A stretch of 64,000 bases of DNA from Pseudocercospora fijiensis CIRAD86 (taxonomy: Eukaryota > Ascomycota > Dothideomycetes > Mycosphaerellales > Mycosphaerellaceae). Shown in pieces: positions 20,020 through 31,288 of the stretch. Position 1 is the first letter of the stretch. Every line of letters begins with the position of its first letter. The stretch lies in assembly GCF_000340215.1 (NCBI RefSeq), contig NW_006921536.1, positions 3,467,918 through 3,531,917 on the forward strand, given 5' to 3'. A program made the position numbers and the translations under genes. The notes below the pieces were generated by a model. It saw nothing but the letters and a program-made list of their open reading frames with translations. It was not told the DNA's origin and made no database searches.

Positions 20020-21537
20020 ATGGCAAATCACTTCACGAGCACCCCCGAAGCTCTTCTCGGAAGAAACGACTCCAAAAACCCGTCGACGACTTGCAAAGGC
20101 CTGACGAGCAATGGACGGCCATGTCGGCGAGCGTTGGCAGCTCCGAGAGCCGCCAGTGGCCGAAGGAGGAGTTCTGTATCTGCACTGAATGGCGTTGTCG
20201 CATTGGTCGAGGAGGACGGCGAGGTCGCTGAAGCGGACTTTTACTGCTGGCAGCACAAGGACCAAGCAGAAAGGCTTGTCGCACAAGAGCAGAATGGCGC
20301 AGGAAAGAGGGCCAGCAAGAAAAAGTCTACTGAGCTGTTCCCACTGCAGGAGCGGAGCAGTATTGATACATTGGTTCAAAAATTAGGCATTGAAGCGGTG
20401 TCTGAGAAAGGTCGGAAGAACAGGAAGACGAGACCAAACGGTGGCATGCGGCCGCCCAAGCGTACAGATACCGCCGACTTTGCGCATGCACGACCTGGCG
20501 ACGATCGACCAGCCAGCAGTGTACCATACGCGGAGAAATATAGCTCTCGACCAAGTGCAGCGCAAAAGTACGAATCAAGACCGTCTAAGAAGCAAGGTTT
20601 TTGGGCTTCGTTATGCTGTGCAGCCGCAGATGACGAGGACTATGTGGAGATCGTTCGACATCGCAAGCGGATGCAAGAGAACAGCAGGCCCCAGGCAGTG
20701 ACCACAATACCACAAACCACAGCATCACCTCAAGGCAGGCTTTCGGGGGCACCGATGCCTACTCGCAAACCAGTGACATCGGCACCAGTACGGCCGAAAG
20801 AGCAGCGCGTCTCGTCCAATCCTCAGACTGGACATCTACTATCTCTAATTCCTCAGCATTTGTCCCCACAGACCACGTCGATATTACTATCAGAACTGAT
20901 TAAGCCCATAAGTCCGGCAGACGAGGAGGGTTACATCTACATATTCTGGCTGACACCAGAGTCCAAGGCCGCGCCAGCAGAGTCAACAGCACGTTCGCTA
21001 CTTATTCCACCCTCCGATCGTCCAAGCAATGCTCGACGAATTAGCGATGTTATGACCGAATTTTCGTACGATGGATCCGGGGCTAGGGCAAGGAGTATCG
21101 ACTCGGGCAAGAACACCATTATGTTGAAGATCGGGCGAGCGAACAATGTCACTCGTCGCATGAACGAATGGCAGCGGCAGTGTGGGTACACTTTAAATCT
21201 GGTTCGATGGTATCCATACATGCCTTCCTCAACTACTCCCTCGCCACAAGCATCGCCGCACCGAACGCCAAGTCCTGGAAATCGATATCCAGACCTATCG
21301 AAACCGCCAACTCAGCGGAGAGAAAGTGGCATAGTGCGCAAGGTGCCTTTCGTCAAGCGTGTGGAGCGTCTCATACACCTGGAGCTTGCGAATCAGCAAG
21401 TGAAGAAGCAGTGTCTCACCTGCGGCAAGGAGCACAGGGAATGGTTCGAGGTCGAAGCCAGTCAAGAGGGAGTGAAAGCTGTCGATCAATGCGTGCGTCG
21501 ATGGGTAGACTGGGCTGAGAAAGAGGCGAGGAAATGA
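20020..21537 (+). CDS. T5orf172 (DUF1766, GIY-YIG-related) domain protein
   Basis: 505 residues, single exon. The N-terminus has a short Cys-containing segment (STTCKGLTSNGRPCRRAL). Residues 100-290 are disordered and charged. The C-terminal domain begins EGYIYIFWLTPES, then MLKIGRANNVTRRMNEWQRQ and ends with HREWFEVEASQEG, the layout of T5orf172/DUF1766, a minimal GIY-YIG nuclease-like fold (Y-I-Y ... K-I-G-R). Whether it is catalytic is unknown. A CxxC (CLTCGKEH) sits inside the domain. It is divergent from FLX1. Confidence 0.85.
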   Translation: MANHFTSTPEALLGRNDSKNPSTTCKGLTSNGRPCRRALAAPRAASGRRRSSVSALNGVVALVEEDGEVAEADFYCWQHKDQAERLVAQEQNGAGKRASKKKSTELFPLQERSSIDTLVQKLGIEAVSEKGRKNRKTRPNGGMRPPKRTDTADFAHARPGDDRPASSVPYAEKYSSRPSAAQKYESRPSKKQGFWASLCCAAADDEDYVEIVRHRKRMQENSRPQAVTTIPQTTASPQGRLSGAPMPTRKPVTSAPVRPKEQRVSSNPQTGHLLSLIPQHLSPQTTSILLSELIKPISPADEEGYIYIFWLTPESKAAPAESTARSLLIPPSDRPSNARRISDVMTEFSYDGSGARARSIDSGKNTIMLKIGRANNVTRRMNEWQRQCGYTLNLVRWYPYMPSSTTPSPQASPHRTPSPGNRYPDLSKPPTQRRESGIVRKVPFVKRVERLIHLELANQQVKKQCLTCGKEHREWFEVEASQEGVKAVDQCVRRWVDWAEKEARK

Positions 21538-22102
21538 TGCAGCGCAGGTACCTCTTCCACAAAGCCTGATCGTTCAAGGTCAGAAACGCACTGCCACCCT
21601 GCTTGAACTCCGTGGGACAGGACGACCAAGTCATAATTGTTGGATTCGCAGTGCATGACGAATGAACATAAGACCTCAAGTAACAGCCATCATCCAGAAA
21701 GAGGGGCTTGGTTTGCAATGCAGGATCTGGACCCTTCGCCGGATATCAGTCAAGGCAGCAGAATCGCACTCGAATACGTCGTGTATCGCATGAGTGGGGA
21801 AGATCAACAACAAGACAAGCATGTCAAGTCCGACTTGGCTTTGTGATTAAGCAATCCTGAGAGATCGGTGGTCCTTGGCAGGAATTCGGGGTTGCATCTC
21901 AGGCCGCCTTTGCGTGCAATTCGCCTTCCAGAAAGGGAAAGGTCTGCTAATTCTGCAGGAACAGGAATGGCTTTCTCCACCCGCAGCGATAGCGAAAGCG
22001 CCGCAAGATTGCGTCAGTCCGAAGCATATTGTTCTACGCCGTACTTTCTTCCTCACGTTCTCTCCATGCGATCATCGTTTTGTGAAGCAATCAAAAGCTA
22101 CA
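21538..22102. other. Intergenic, about 0.55 kb
   Basis: Upstream region of the S28 peptidase gene. No other feature was seen. Confidence 0.4.
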
Positions 22103-23982
22103 ATGTATCTCCAAGCACTCCTCATATCAGTAGTTGGCTTAGCAGATGCCGTCGACATCAGACCGTTAGGACATAGAGTTGATCGTCATGGGACTAGCTT
22201 GGATCGAAGGGCAACGCAACCATCATACGACATTCACACATTCGATCAGCTGGTGGGAGAACAGCCGTGATGCAAGATTGTGGGTTGCTTCGGACTGACA
22301 CTGCTTGGACAGATCGATCATTTCCCGAACTCATCAAGATACACACCGAATCTTCCTGGCCAGACGTTCAAGCAACAATATGTCTTCGACAGCTCTTACT
22401 ACAAGCCTGGCGGACCGGTATTCCTATACATCGGAGGTGAGACCTCTGTGCAAAGCAGGTTCAGCAACCTAGCGACTGGAAGTGAGTCAACACGAGCACC
22501 GGTATGAATTGACAAACTTTGTCTGATTTCCGTTCTACAGTCATTCAGATCTTGATAGAAGCGACGAATGGTCTTGGGGTAATCTTGGAGAATCGCTACT
22601 ATGGCAACAGCTTCCCATTCAATTCTTCGTCGACGGACGAGTTACGGTTCTTGACTACTGAGCAAAGTGAGACCTAAGAAATCACCGTTCTGACCGAGTA
22701 CTAATAAGACGCAGCAATTGCGGATAATGCCTATTTTGCTCAACACGCCACCTTTCCTGGAGTGAACGCCACGCTGACATCAGATAAGACTCCTTGGATA
22801 TTGTATGGCGGGAGTCTTGCTGGCGCTCTGACGGCGTTCTCCCTCAAAACCTATGGCGGTGATGATGGCGTCCTTTGGGGTGGCATCTCAGCGAGCGGCA
22901 CCACAAAGGCAGTACTACCTTATGGAATCTGGTGAGTGCTCTTCTCGTGGCTTCTAATGACATCAAGATACTGATCTTCCAGGTACGATGCTTATCAAAA
23001 GTTTGCACCACAAGATTGCATCGGCAGTCTGAACGCCATCGTAGACAAGATCGACCATGTGTTCGAACACGGAAATGCGTCTCAGATCAACCACATGAAG
23101 AGCTTATTCGGACTCGAGGCTCTGAAAGACAACCGAGACTTTGCCAGGACGATAGCTTTCCCACTTGGCGGCCCGGTATTCTATCCCACGAGCACCTGGC
23201 AAGAGCTCAACTGGGATCCTGCTTATGGTTCTGACGATATCTGGTACTTCTGTTACAACATTACCAATGCGGATTCGCCTCACAACGTAACACAGCTCGA
23301 CTATGCTCTGGCTCCATACACGAACGGCGAACCATGGACTAATCTGGGCAACTATGCCACTTACATCAAGAACTACATCGTACCAATGTGTCCAGATCCT
23401 TCACTGATCGACACCACCACGACTGGCTGCTTCTCGACCCAAAACCAATCCTACTGGGCAGACACTACGAATAACGATAACCGCGCCTACATCTACAGCT
23501 CCTGCACGGAAGCTGGAATTTATCAAGTCGCTCGAGCCACTGGTCCAACCCTCCTCTCTCGGGTGGTGAAGCTAGACTACACTCAACAATGGTGCACCTG
23601 GGCCTACCCTCCGGGCGAACACAACTCCATCCCATCCACCCCTGACCTCAATCGAATCAACAAATATGGTGGCTACACCGTCACAGCAGATCGTTTGGCT
23701 CATATCGATGGCGGTCAAGATGTCTGGCTTGACTTGTGTTACCACTCGACTTATGCTCCGAAGCGGATGACGAGAAACGCGAAGGATGCGTACCTGCATC
23801 CTGAGATGTTGATTACTGGAGGCGGTCATCACTGGGATAGTTATGGTATCAGGGATGTTGCTGCTGAGCCGCAGTTCATCAGGGAGGCCCATCTTTGGGA
23901 AATTAGGATTGTGAAGAAGTGGTTGCAGATGTGGGATGAGAAGAAGGGGACGAGGAATGGAACAGATCGCGTTGAGTTGTGA
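22103..23982 (+). CDS. Secreted serine peptidase, family S28 (prolyl carboxypeptidase-like)
   Basis: Extracellular or vacuolar peptidase cleaving after proline. Exons are 22103-22252, 22313-22481, 22541-22666, 22715-22931 and 22983-23982, giving 553 residues; introns are 60, 59, 49... 48 and 51 nt, all frame-restoring. Signal peptide MYLQALLISVVGLADA. Family landmarks: FDQLIDHFPNSSRYTP, GGPVFLYIGGE, LENRYYGNSFP, nucleophile Ser in LYGGSLAGALTAF, the acid in HIDGGQDVWLD and the catalytic His in GGGHHWDSYG. Several N-glycosylation sequons are present. The catalytic triad is intact, so it should be active. Confidence 0.93.
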
Positions 23983-24428
23983 AAATATCAAGAACTGAGT
24001 GCTGGCGTCACTGCACGCCGCGATCAGAGGCTAGAGCGGTGTTGAGACAGCGACGCTGAAGTGATCATCACCTGGATATTGCGCAGTCATAGCGTTTGAG
24101 AACTGACGAGCCTTTTGAGTAGGATATCTGCTGCTGTTCTCCCGTTGCCACTTTTCTGTTCGAACCCTTGTCTCGCTCCGGACTTTTGGGTCTGTCCCAC
24201 TCGCGATATGCCACGAAAATCACCTTTACGCTCGGCCACCACGGCGACCTGCACAAAGCGGCTTTCTTCGATCTAATGGAGACTCGGCCAAGAGCTCGGA
24301 CGAATAGACCAGTTTTCAAGCTTCTCGCAAACCGCCTCTCTCAACAGCAGTGTTGTCTAGCAGGCAGTGCCCTTCACATGCTGTCAAAGAATTGTTCTGA
24401 TGGTATCAGGACTTTGTCGGTAATCCCT
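23983..24428. other. Intergenic, convergent, about 0.45 kb
   Basis: It lies between the S28 peptidase and BTB gene 1. No feature was seen. Confidence 0.4.
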
Positions 24429-25095
24429 CTATAAGCTTCTCGCGAAAGCAAATAGAACACCTGGAATTGCCCCCAGTGCGTTCATCTCCTCCGCGTCGTA
24501 TCTACCTTTCAATGCGCTGTCTCGAACAAACTCTTTTATTACGAGCTCGGAGATCTCAGAGTCTGCTGTGGTCTCCTGGAAAGCGATTTTGATGGCATCA
24601 ACAGCGATGTGGTATTCGTCAAGAACGGCCTTGAAAGACTTAATCGCGTCATTTCCTAGATCAGGAAGTAACAGCATGTCCGCAAGTATCCAGAGCTGCA
24701 CAAGTGTGACCTGCAACTCATCCGCCTTCTTCCTGCGACCTTCACCGGGGCCCGGAGAGAGTGGAGGATCGGTGTCATTGATTACGCCCGGAAGGTCCCC
24801 CTCGAAGATCCAGTACAAGAACCACTCGAAGGCTTTCGTAGTACAGCCTGGCAGTTGCAGCTTCTTTTCTTTTCCTTCTCTGAACCTATCTTCTGCCAAT
24901 GCAGCCTTGAAATAGGGTGACGTATAGCACAAAGTCGCTTTCTGCACGGTAAAGATCCCGCCGTCTTGGAGTGCGATAGTGATCATCTCATCGGCCTTGA
25001 ATGCGCTAAATGCCGTCAGCGTGCCGTCTAAGGCAGTACTTCACATTAACCTGCCGAGACCCGACTGACCTTGCGAGCTCTGTAGCTTCGTTCAT
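24429..25095 (-). CDS. BTB/POZ-domain protein 1 of a tandem pair
   Basis: Probable substrate adaptor of the fungal BTB family; partner unknown. Exons on the minus strand are 25095-25070 (26 nt) and 25005-24429, intron 64 nt, 200 residues. The spliced start is MNEATELASAFKADEMITIA, then LQDGGIFTVQKATLCYTSPY, FKAALAEDRFREGKEKKLQL, PGCTTKAFEWFLYWIFEGDL: the BTB A1-A3 helices with the HxxxL-type core replaced by KATLCYTSPYF. A linker with PGPGEGRRKK precedes the C-terminal helices (LWILADMLLLPDLGNDAIKS). The same architecture recurs at 26317-27195. Confidence 0.85.
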
Positions 25096-25368
25096 GGCGG
25101 CGGATGGCGCGATAAGCGTGCTGAGAGAAGAGTGGGAGGCTGTCGTGCTTGGTCGCGAGGCTGGTAGGTAGATTCTACTGCTCCAAGCTGTCGCGGATCT
25201 CGTGGAGTGTTTTGGAAGGTGGAGTAAGTAAAGTCGAAGTAAAGCAACCGTTGTGTACGTTTCAAGATGTGCGGCCCGCCACGCGCTCAGACCAGCTCCA
25301 TCTCATGCCGACATCCGCTTTCACATGCACGCCAAGCATTTCGATCCAGAGACTCCTCAGCGGCAATA

Positions 25369-25842
25369 TTATACTACACTGCGATGCTTCATGCTGAAAG
25401 AAGATTTTCGAATCATCGAGCCTTCCAGAGCACCCAGGTCTGCGAGATCCGGTCCGCTGAGGATGTCATTGCACTGGTGAGCTCTTAGCCTCTCCAATCG
25501 CTTCGCAAACCGAACAAGTGGTTCATCCACAAACTTCCAGAACAGATGAGCAACGACGATTGAAAGAGCAAGTATAGTCATCCATCCAATAAAGAGTCGA
25601 CTAAAGTCCTTTGACTTAGGCCCCGTCCCGACGGTTGCAAAAATCTTTGGCTGTACAGCGAACCCAGCAGAAATTCCTAGAGCTGAGCTCGAGAGCCTCC
25701 TTGGAGAACTGTGAAGGATGTTGTTCCCACAGCCATGCTGCCATTCCGAATCTTTTAGCTCATGAACCTCTCCGAAAGCTCCGAAGCAAGCTTCGACCAT
25801 CACTAGTAGCATAATGAACGAAGCAGGCAGAGACAGATGCAA
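25369..25842 (-). pseudogene. Acyltransferase-3 (OafA-like) C-terminal remnant
   Basis: The open frame has no ATG near its start. Its second half, AVQPKIFATVGTG then LFIGWMTILALSIVVAHLFW, KFVDEPLVRFAKRLE, matches the last transmembrane helix and D-x-P-x-VRFA motif at the C-terminus of fungal acyltransferase family 3 proteins. The ten or so upstream helices of a normal 400-500 residue enzyme are absent from neighbouring sequence, so this looks like a relic caught between the two BTB genes. It is a resemblance call from a short stretch. Confidence 0.45.
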
Positions 25843-26316
25843 GTTGCCAAGCGCTCATGCTGGGCAAAGGTCAAAACGGTATACGAAAGCCTTGTGCATG
25901 CGAATGTCACGAAGTGCACTCTGCGCTCTGTTCGATGACCAGAAATGGTGAAATGGTTCGAGCAGTGCATGAGCGCTGTATCATGGTCGTCACCAGAGGT
26001 GTTCAATTGATTGATAGCGATTCTGCGCAGTCTACTTGAGCAGTAAGACGCCTTGCTATAAGTAGTTCGACTCGATTCGAAAGTCATCGGATAGTGGTTC
26101 TGGTATTACGTGCAGTAGTGCGTAATGTTGCCGGCCGTTCGTGATGGCCATGTGCCAACCTAGGATACCCCTTTCATCTTTCTGGCATCACACGTAGTTG
26201 GGGTGGCCATCCTGTGCCCAAGACACCTAAGCCACCATGCTCCTCAACAACACTTGCCCAAACTTGTTCTAGCCGCCGCTGCTGCGACAACAGCACACAG
26301 CTCCCGCCGATTAGCC
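25843..26316. other. Intergenic, about 0.47 kb
   Basis: It lies between the acyltransferase remnant and the 3' end of the broken BTB gene. No feature was seen. Confidence 0.35.
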
Positions 26317-27195
26317 TCAAACCAGGAATTCGCTGATTTCATAATCGCAAAACGGCTCTCGGACTTTCTTGGTACCTCCCTCGCCGGAGAAGATCTCGCG
26401 CGTGAAGGCAATGAAGAATCCTGGCGTCTGTCCCAAATCCTCCAAGCCCTCCAAACTCATAAAGCAATCACTAGTGCCCCAGCTGCTGGCCAAATCTATG
26501 ACTAGTGCTTTGACGATCAGGGATTCAGCGGGCATGATTTCGAAAGCAGTCTTCACGGCCACAGGCTATGTATCAACGACGAAAGACAGGGCGTGGAGAA
26601 CACGCATAGCGGCGTTCTGGAGAGCGGGCATCATCCACATATCTGCTGATGCCCACCTAGCACACTTCGGTCAGCGAATTTGTCCTTTAAGGCGAAGCGA
26701 TCAGCATTAGCATCAGTGCTGAAAGCGTTGATCTAAACGATGCATCGAAGCTGTTGAAGTACTCACAGGCGGACTAGACGCGTCTGGATGTCGGCAATTA
26801 CCTTTGTGTGAAGCTCTGAACTCCGATCATCCTGGCATTGGTCAGTGAAAGCCAATTATTTGTCTCAGGCTCTGCTTACTTCGAGGTCCGATTTGAAGTC
26901 CGGCAGTTTCGAATTACACAGCCAATAGAGAAAAAGCTCGAAAGTGGCAGTTGTACAGCCTGGTAAGCGTAGACGCTTATCCTGGCCCTCCTTGAAGCGA
27001 TCCTGCAATGACTTTTCGAAGTATGCAGAAGCATTGCGCAGCATCACTTTTTGGACGCTGAAGGTTCCGCCATCCTCGAGCGCGATTCGGATCATTTCAT
27101 CCTGCTTGAAGGTACTACCACCATGTTAGTCACTCGACGCTTTCAAATGTGCGCCACATTGTGCTGTACCTGGCGAGCTTTGTGAGCGCCTCCAT
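26317..27195 (-). pseudogene. BTB/POZ-domain protein 2, paralog interrupted by an in-frame TAG
   Basis: Tandem paralog of the gene at 24429-25095. Predicted exons on the minus strand are 27195-27170, 27114-26880, 26831-26767 and from 26656 on; introns are 55, 48 and 110 nt. The first exon is again 26 nt and the spliced start MEALTKLASTFKQDEMIRIA parallels gene 1. BTB core: LEDGGTFSVQKVMLRNASAY and LPGCTTATFELFLYWLCNSK. In exon 4 the reading ADMWMMPALQNAAMRVLHAL, SFVVDT meets TAG at 26568-26566, then continues without another stop as PVAVKTAFEIMPAESLIVKA to TGA at 26317. By alignment the stop falls on a Tyr of gene 1 (DEYHIAV). A one-base nonsense change, probably recent. Confidence 0.65.
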
Positions 27196-27785
27196 GATGA
27201 GCGGCTGAAGTGCAGAGTCGTTGGTGTGTCGAGAGAGAATGGTTAAGTACGTGCGGTAGCCGCATGTGCGAGCGGAAGAAGGGGGAGGAAGCCGCTCAGC
27301 TTGCTGTGCGAACGTTCTCGAACGGCAACGCCTCAAAGTGGGTCTCGATGCGAAGCGAGACCCAAGTGAGCTTCACCTTTCACCTCCTCCCCACCGCTCA
27401 GCTTCACATCCCCGCCAACGCTCCCGCACGCAACCAGGCAACCTTTATAAACAATCTCAAACCCCTCAGCATCGAATCAAAAGCAAGCATTCGAGGAAAT
27501 TGACTTGAACCGCTTACAAAGCTCAGAATTGGTACGGCCCCTGGAGCTTTGCTTTACTCGTGGCAGAGAAATCTGCACTGAGGTTTCGTTTAATAGAGGT
27601 GGTGTGTTGGACAAGTACTCACGGCTACTAGGGCTGTCTTCAATCTGAATTAATTCGGATTGAAGAAGCCTTTTGCTGTTTTCGTGGTCGTGGGTTCGAA
27701 ATGTCGTTGAGGTGTTGACTTTTCTCTTTTGCCAGTAGGCAATCAATTTTCAGGGTTCATTTCGTTTTCATCTTCTTCATCCTTT
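27196..27785. other. Intergenic, about 0.6 kb
   Basis: It lies upstream of BTB gene 2 and downstream of WDR83. No supported gene. Confidence 0.4.
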
Positions 27786-28751
27786 TTATTCTTGCTTGCC
27801 CCAAACGGCCACACTCCCATCAACGCCAGCGCTGGCCCACATCTTTCTCAGCTGGTTCCAGGCCACAGCGCTCACCACATCCTTTTTGCTCGGCTGACCA
27901 GCACTGGCAGCACCTCCCTCTTTATGCCAAACCTCCTTCACCATATCCCCACTCAATACATCCCAAACCAAGACCCTCCCATCCTCAGTCCCACTCACAA
28001 CAAAAGCCTCCGCACCCGCCAACGTGCTCCGAATCCGATACGTCTCGTTCACAAACCCTTCGTGACTAAAAGTCTGCAAACACTTCCCCGTCGCTCGATC
28101 CATAAACCTCAGCTTCGAATCAAGACTACTAACCAAATACCCTTGCCCATCCCTGGTCGGCATCAAACTCGTAACACCCTTCCCAGGAGCCACAACATCC
28201 GTCTCCAACCTCCCCATCGCCAAATCATAAACCCTCACCCTCCCATCCACACTCCCCACAAAAATCTCATGCCCCTGGATCTTGATGCTAGTAACAGAAT
28301 CCCTAGCCTCCCCAAAGCTCATAACAGCTTTCTCACTCCTCGCTTTCAGATCCCAAATTTTAACAGTCGAATCAAAACTCCCGCTCACAGCAACAGAGTC
28401 TCCCTCGCCTCCAAACGCCACGGCATTCACTCTAGCAGCATGTCCGCCGAATCTTCGCAGTGTCTGAGCAGTGGCGACATCCCAGATGAAGACCGTCTTG
28501 TCGCCGCCTCCACTTACGAAGCGTTCGTTTTGGGAGTCGACGGCAATGTCCAAGACTTCGTAGCCGTGAGCTGAGTATGCTTGGATCAAGGGACGTTGGG
28601 AGACTGGGTTCCAGAGTCGGATTTGGCGGTCTTGGGAGCCGGTGAGGATATATTGACCTGTACCGGAAGAGAAAGTGAGGGCGTGGATTGGACTGTTTGA
28701 GGGGTTTGTGAGACGAGCGAGTTGCGTCGTCGGGAAGGATGAGTCGCTCAT
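27786..28751 (-). CDS. WDR83: WD-repeat protein, WDR83/MORG1 ortholog
   Basis: Seven-bladed WD40 scaffold; in other eukaryotes it works in MAPK scaffolding and spliceosome association. Single exon, 321 residues, about the length of WDR83 (315). WD signatures are seen in order: GSQDRQIRLWNP, GGGDKTVFIWDV, GSFDSTVKIWDL, GSVDGRVRVYDL, SSLDSKLRFMDR, GTEDGRVLVWDV and AGVDGSVAVWGK. The distinctive blade-3 to blade-4 spacing and the HEGFVNETYRIRS segment before blade 6 point to WDR83 rather than a generic WD protein. Confidence 0.86.
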   Translation of the reverse strand: MSDSSFPTTQLARLTNPSNSPIHALTFSSGTGQYILTGSQDRQIRLWNPVSQRPLIQAYSAHGYEVLDIAVDSQNERFVSGGGDKTVFIWDVATAQTLRRFGGHAARVNAVAFGGEGDSVAVSGSFDSTVKIWDLKARSEKAVMSFGEARDSVTSIKIQGHEIFVGSVDGRVRVYDLAMGRLETDVVAPGKGVTSLMPTRDGQGYLVSSLDSKLRFMDRATGKCLQTFSHEGFVNETYRIRSTLAGAEAFVVSGTEDGRVLVWDVLSGDMVKEVWHKEGGAASAGQPSKKDVVSAVAWNQLRKMWASAGVDGSVAVWGKQE

Positions 28752-29308
28752 GGCATGGTTGGTGTGGTTTCGATTGTTGAAGAATGAGCTTCAAGGTCCG
28801 TATGAAGTGCAGTTCTTGCCAAGAAATGCATAGTGGAGCTCGACCATGATTGCTGCAGGGGTCGCACGCCACAACATGTGTTCGGCGCACGGCAGCAGCA
28901 GCGTGTGGCCATGCATGACCAAGAATGACGAGATGACGAGAAAGAGACAGCTTCGAATAACATGCCACGGGCTATAATTATGCTCACTTGAATTAGATAC
29001 TGAGATACAGCTAATAGAGTATCCTTTTGATCCCCAGCGGCGCTAGCAATGCTCGGCACTCAATGCCAGCATTTGCCACAACACCAGCGCTTGCTCCAGT
29101 CCGAATAAACACAATGAAAAGCAGTATTGAGGTATCTTTGCAGGCTCGCACCAAAACATTCCTATCCACGCTCTTCCACTCCGTCCGATGCTTGCTGCGA
29201 GGGAATGCGCAGCGCATGTGACTTCTGCTTGGCGGTCGCAACTGTTCTGCCGTAGCCTAGTTGGTGATTCCTGATCGATTGTCGCATTCTAAGTTCTGGA
29301 TTTGTCGC
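28752..29308. other. Intergenic, about 0.56 kb
   Basis: Upstream of WDR83 and downstream of the septin gene. No feature was seen. Confidence 0.4.
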
Positions 29309-30731
29309 TTAGCGTCTGCCGGTCCTGGACATGCTTCCCTGCAGACCCTCGACTTCAGCTTCAAGCTGCTTGATGACGGCATGGCTCTGCTCGAGATCCT
29401 TGTTCAGGCGGTCTCTCTCAGCAATGAGCTTCTGCTCCCATTGCCTAAATCTCTGCTCTTCGACCTTGACCTGTTCCGTGAAGCGCTTGCGGAGTTGTTC
29501 TTCCTCCTCCTTGAACTTGGGGTTGTCCAACTTTCGTGGCCGTGCCTCGCCGAACTTTCTCGTCTCCATTTGCTGTGCGCGGTACGCCTCGTAATGATTC
29601 TCTTCGGTGGTGTGGATCAGGTCAAGCATGTGTGTGCGGATGAGAATGGCGCGAAGCTTCTTGAAATCGCAGTGCTCCTCGTTCTCAACCTCAGCGACAC
29701 CCCAGGCGTATTGACGACCCTTGACGGTGCGGCCATCTGGAGTGCTAACATCCCGCTCCGATCCTATCACAGAGAATGGCATAGCGGCGATCAAGCTGCG
29801 AGCGTGCTGGAGACCGGCCTCATCATCCTCCTCAAGCGGTGGTTGGTAGATCTTGATGCCCTGAGCCTCAATGACATTTCGAATCTGCACACGTCATTAG
29901 CTGGCGAAGTGCATGAAAACTGTTCGCGCTCGCCTTACTCTGTGCTTGAATCTAGCCAAATCTTGGGGCGAAAGAGTGTCGGCCTTTGCAACGACTGGGA
30001 TCAGGTTGACACGTGTGCAGAGACGCTTCATAACCTCAATGTCCAATGGCTTGAGAGTGTGGCCAGTTGGACGGATGAAGTACAGGCAAGCGTGCACTCT
30101 CAGGTCAATCTTGTCCTGTCGCTTTGGCTGCTGCTCTTGAAGCATGTAGCTCTCGTGCTGGTCGTCCAAAAATTCTATAATTGGCTGCCAGCTGTCGCGG
30201 TTGTTCACATAGTCGCCAAAGCCAGGAGTATCGATGACGGTCAAGCGGACCTTGAAGAACTTCTCCTCCAGCTCGGCCTTGGTGATCTCGATCTCGACCG
30301 TCTTGTCAATCTGCTTGGCGTGACGGCGGCGGTGGTCGGCGTAGTTCTTGATGGTCGTGCTGAACAGCGTGTTGATGAAGGTTGTCTTGCCCAGTCCTGA
30401 CTCGCCTGCGACCATGATGGTGAAGGCGGCACCACGCTTGGCCACGATCTTGTGGCGCTGGTTGGGAAGCTGCGCGCTGCATCAGTACGCTGCGCCAATG
30501 CGCACAACGGCAGTCTCCGAGGATACGTACATTGGCAATACCAATCGGCGACCCTGATTCGGCCATGACGAATTCGGTCGTCTTGGGGGGAGGCGGAGGC
30601 GGAGGCGGCTTGCTCGGTGGTGGTGAGGATGGCGCTGGGAAGTCGGAGGTCGGTAGAAAGGTACCGGGAATGTTGCGGAGTCTGAGCTGGCTGAGGCTCT
30701 CTGTGACTGTTGCTGTGGCTGTTTGAGACAT
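29309..30731 (-). CDS. aspB: Septin, AspB/CDC3 class
   Basis: Filament-forming GTPase for septation and polarity. Exons on the minus strand are 30731-30531, 30469-29939 and 29884-29309, giving 435 residues; introns are 61 and 54 nt. A Pro-rich leader (PPPPPPPPK) precedes SGSPIGIANLPNQRHKIVAK, built across intron 1. G-domain motifs: P-loop GESGLGKTT, DTPGFGD, and AKAD. The septin unique element lies around FGEARPRKLDN-flanking sequence, followed by a coiled coil (EEEEQLRKRFTEQVKVEEQR, then LNKDLEQSHAVIKQLEAEVE). Sequence around the N-terminus and coiled coil resembles Aspergillus AspB; class assignment is moderately sure. It shares a 557-bp divergent region with PWP2. Confidence 0.93.
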
Positions 30732-31288
30732 GTCAGTCGATGGTGCACGTTGCCTGCGTGCCGAGTGTCGTGGTGATGCCGGAGTCTCGACGGCAGCACG
30801 CGCGTCTGCTGCGAAATGACACTCAATGGCTCAGGGTGAATGCTGCGTACCAAGGAGCTCAGGGGGCTGGGAGGAGCGCTCCCGACGGATCAACAGCGGC
30901 GAGCGAGAGGGAGGCGCTGCGGTGGTCAATCGACAATTGCGACTGCCAAAGACGGTGATGGTGGCAAAGGATGGATGGATGGATGGATGGATGGATGGGG
31001 AGTTGCGATGCCCAAAGTCTCCTTTCCAGCAGGGCAGTGAGGGCACTTACCGTCCGAATTGGCGCGTCTGTGCCGGCCAGCGTTCGACCGACGAATCGGC
31101 GAAGGCGGACCCTGCCGTCGCGGCTCTGCAGGGTCTCGCGCTGGGGACCGAGCCGCATGCAAAGACTGCATGTGAAATTTTGGGCGTTGCCGTGTGTTGA
31201 ACGGTACCACCACCACGCTTTGCTTTGCTCCTCGGCTGTGGTATCTGGCGTGTGAGGTGCAGAAGTGCTTGCTGCGGGCGCTTGCAAC
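30732..31288. promoter_or_regulatory. Divergent promoter septin / PWP2
   Basis: 557 bp between opposing starts, with a perfect (GGAT)n microsatellite at 30969-30998 near its middle. No other motif was assigned. Confidence 0.5.
30969..30998. repeat. (GGAT)n microsatellite
   Basis: Seven or more GGAT units in the septin/PWP2 divergent promoter. Confidence 0.9.

Noticed and set aside
29261..30400. 379-codon open frame on the plus strand
   Set aside because: It is antisense to the septin exons and Leu-rich from reverse reading of the coiled coil; the septin motifs on the minus strand are decisive.
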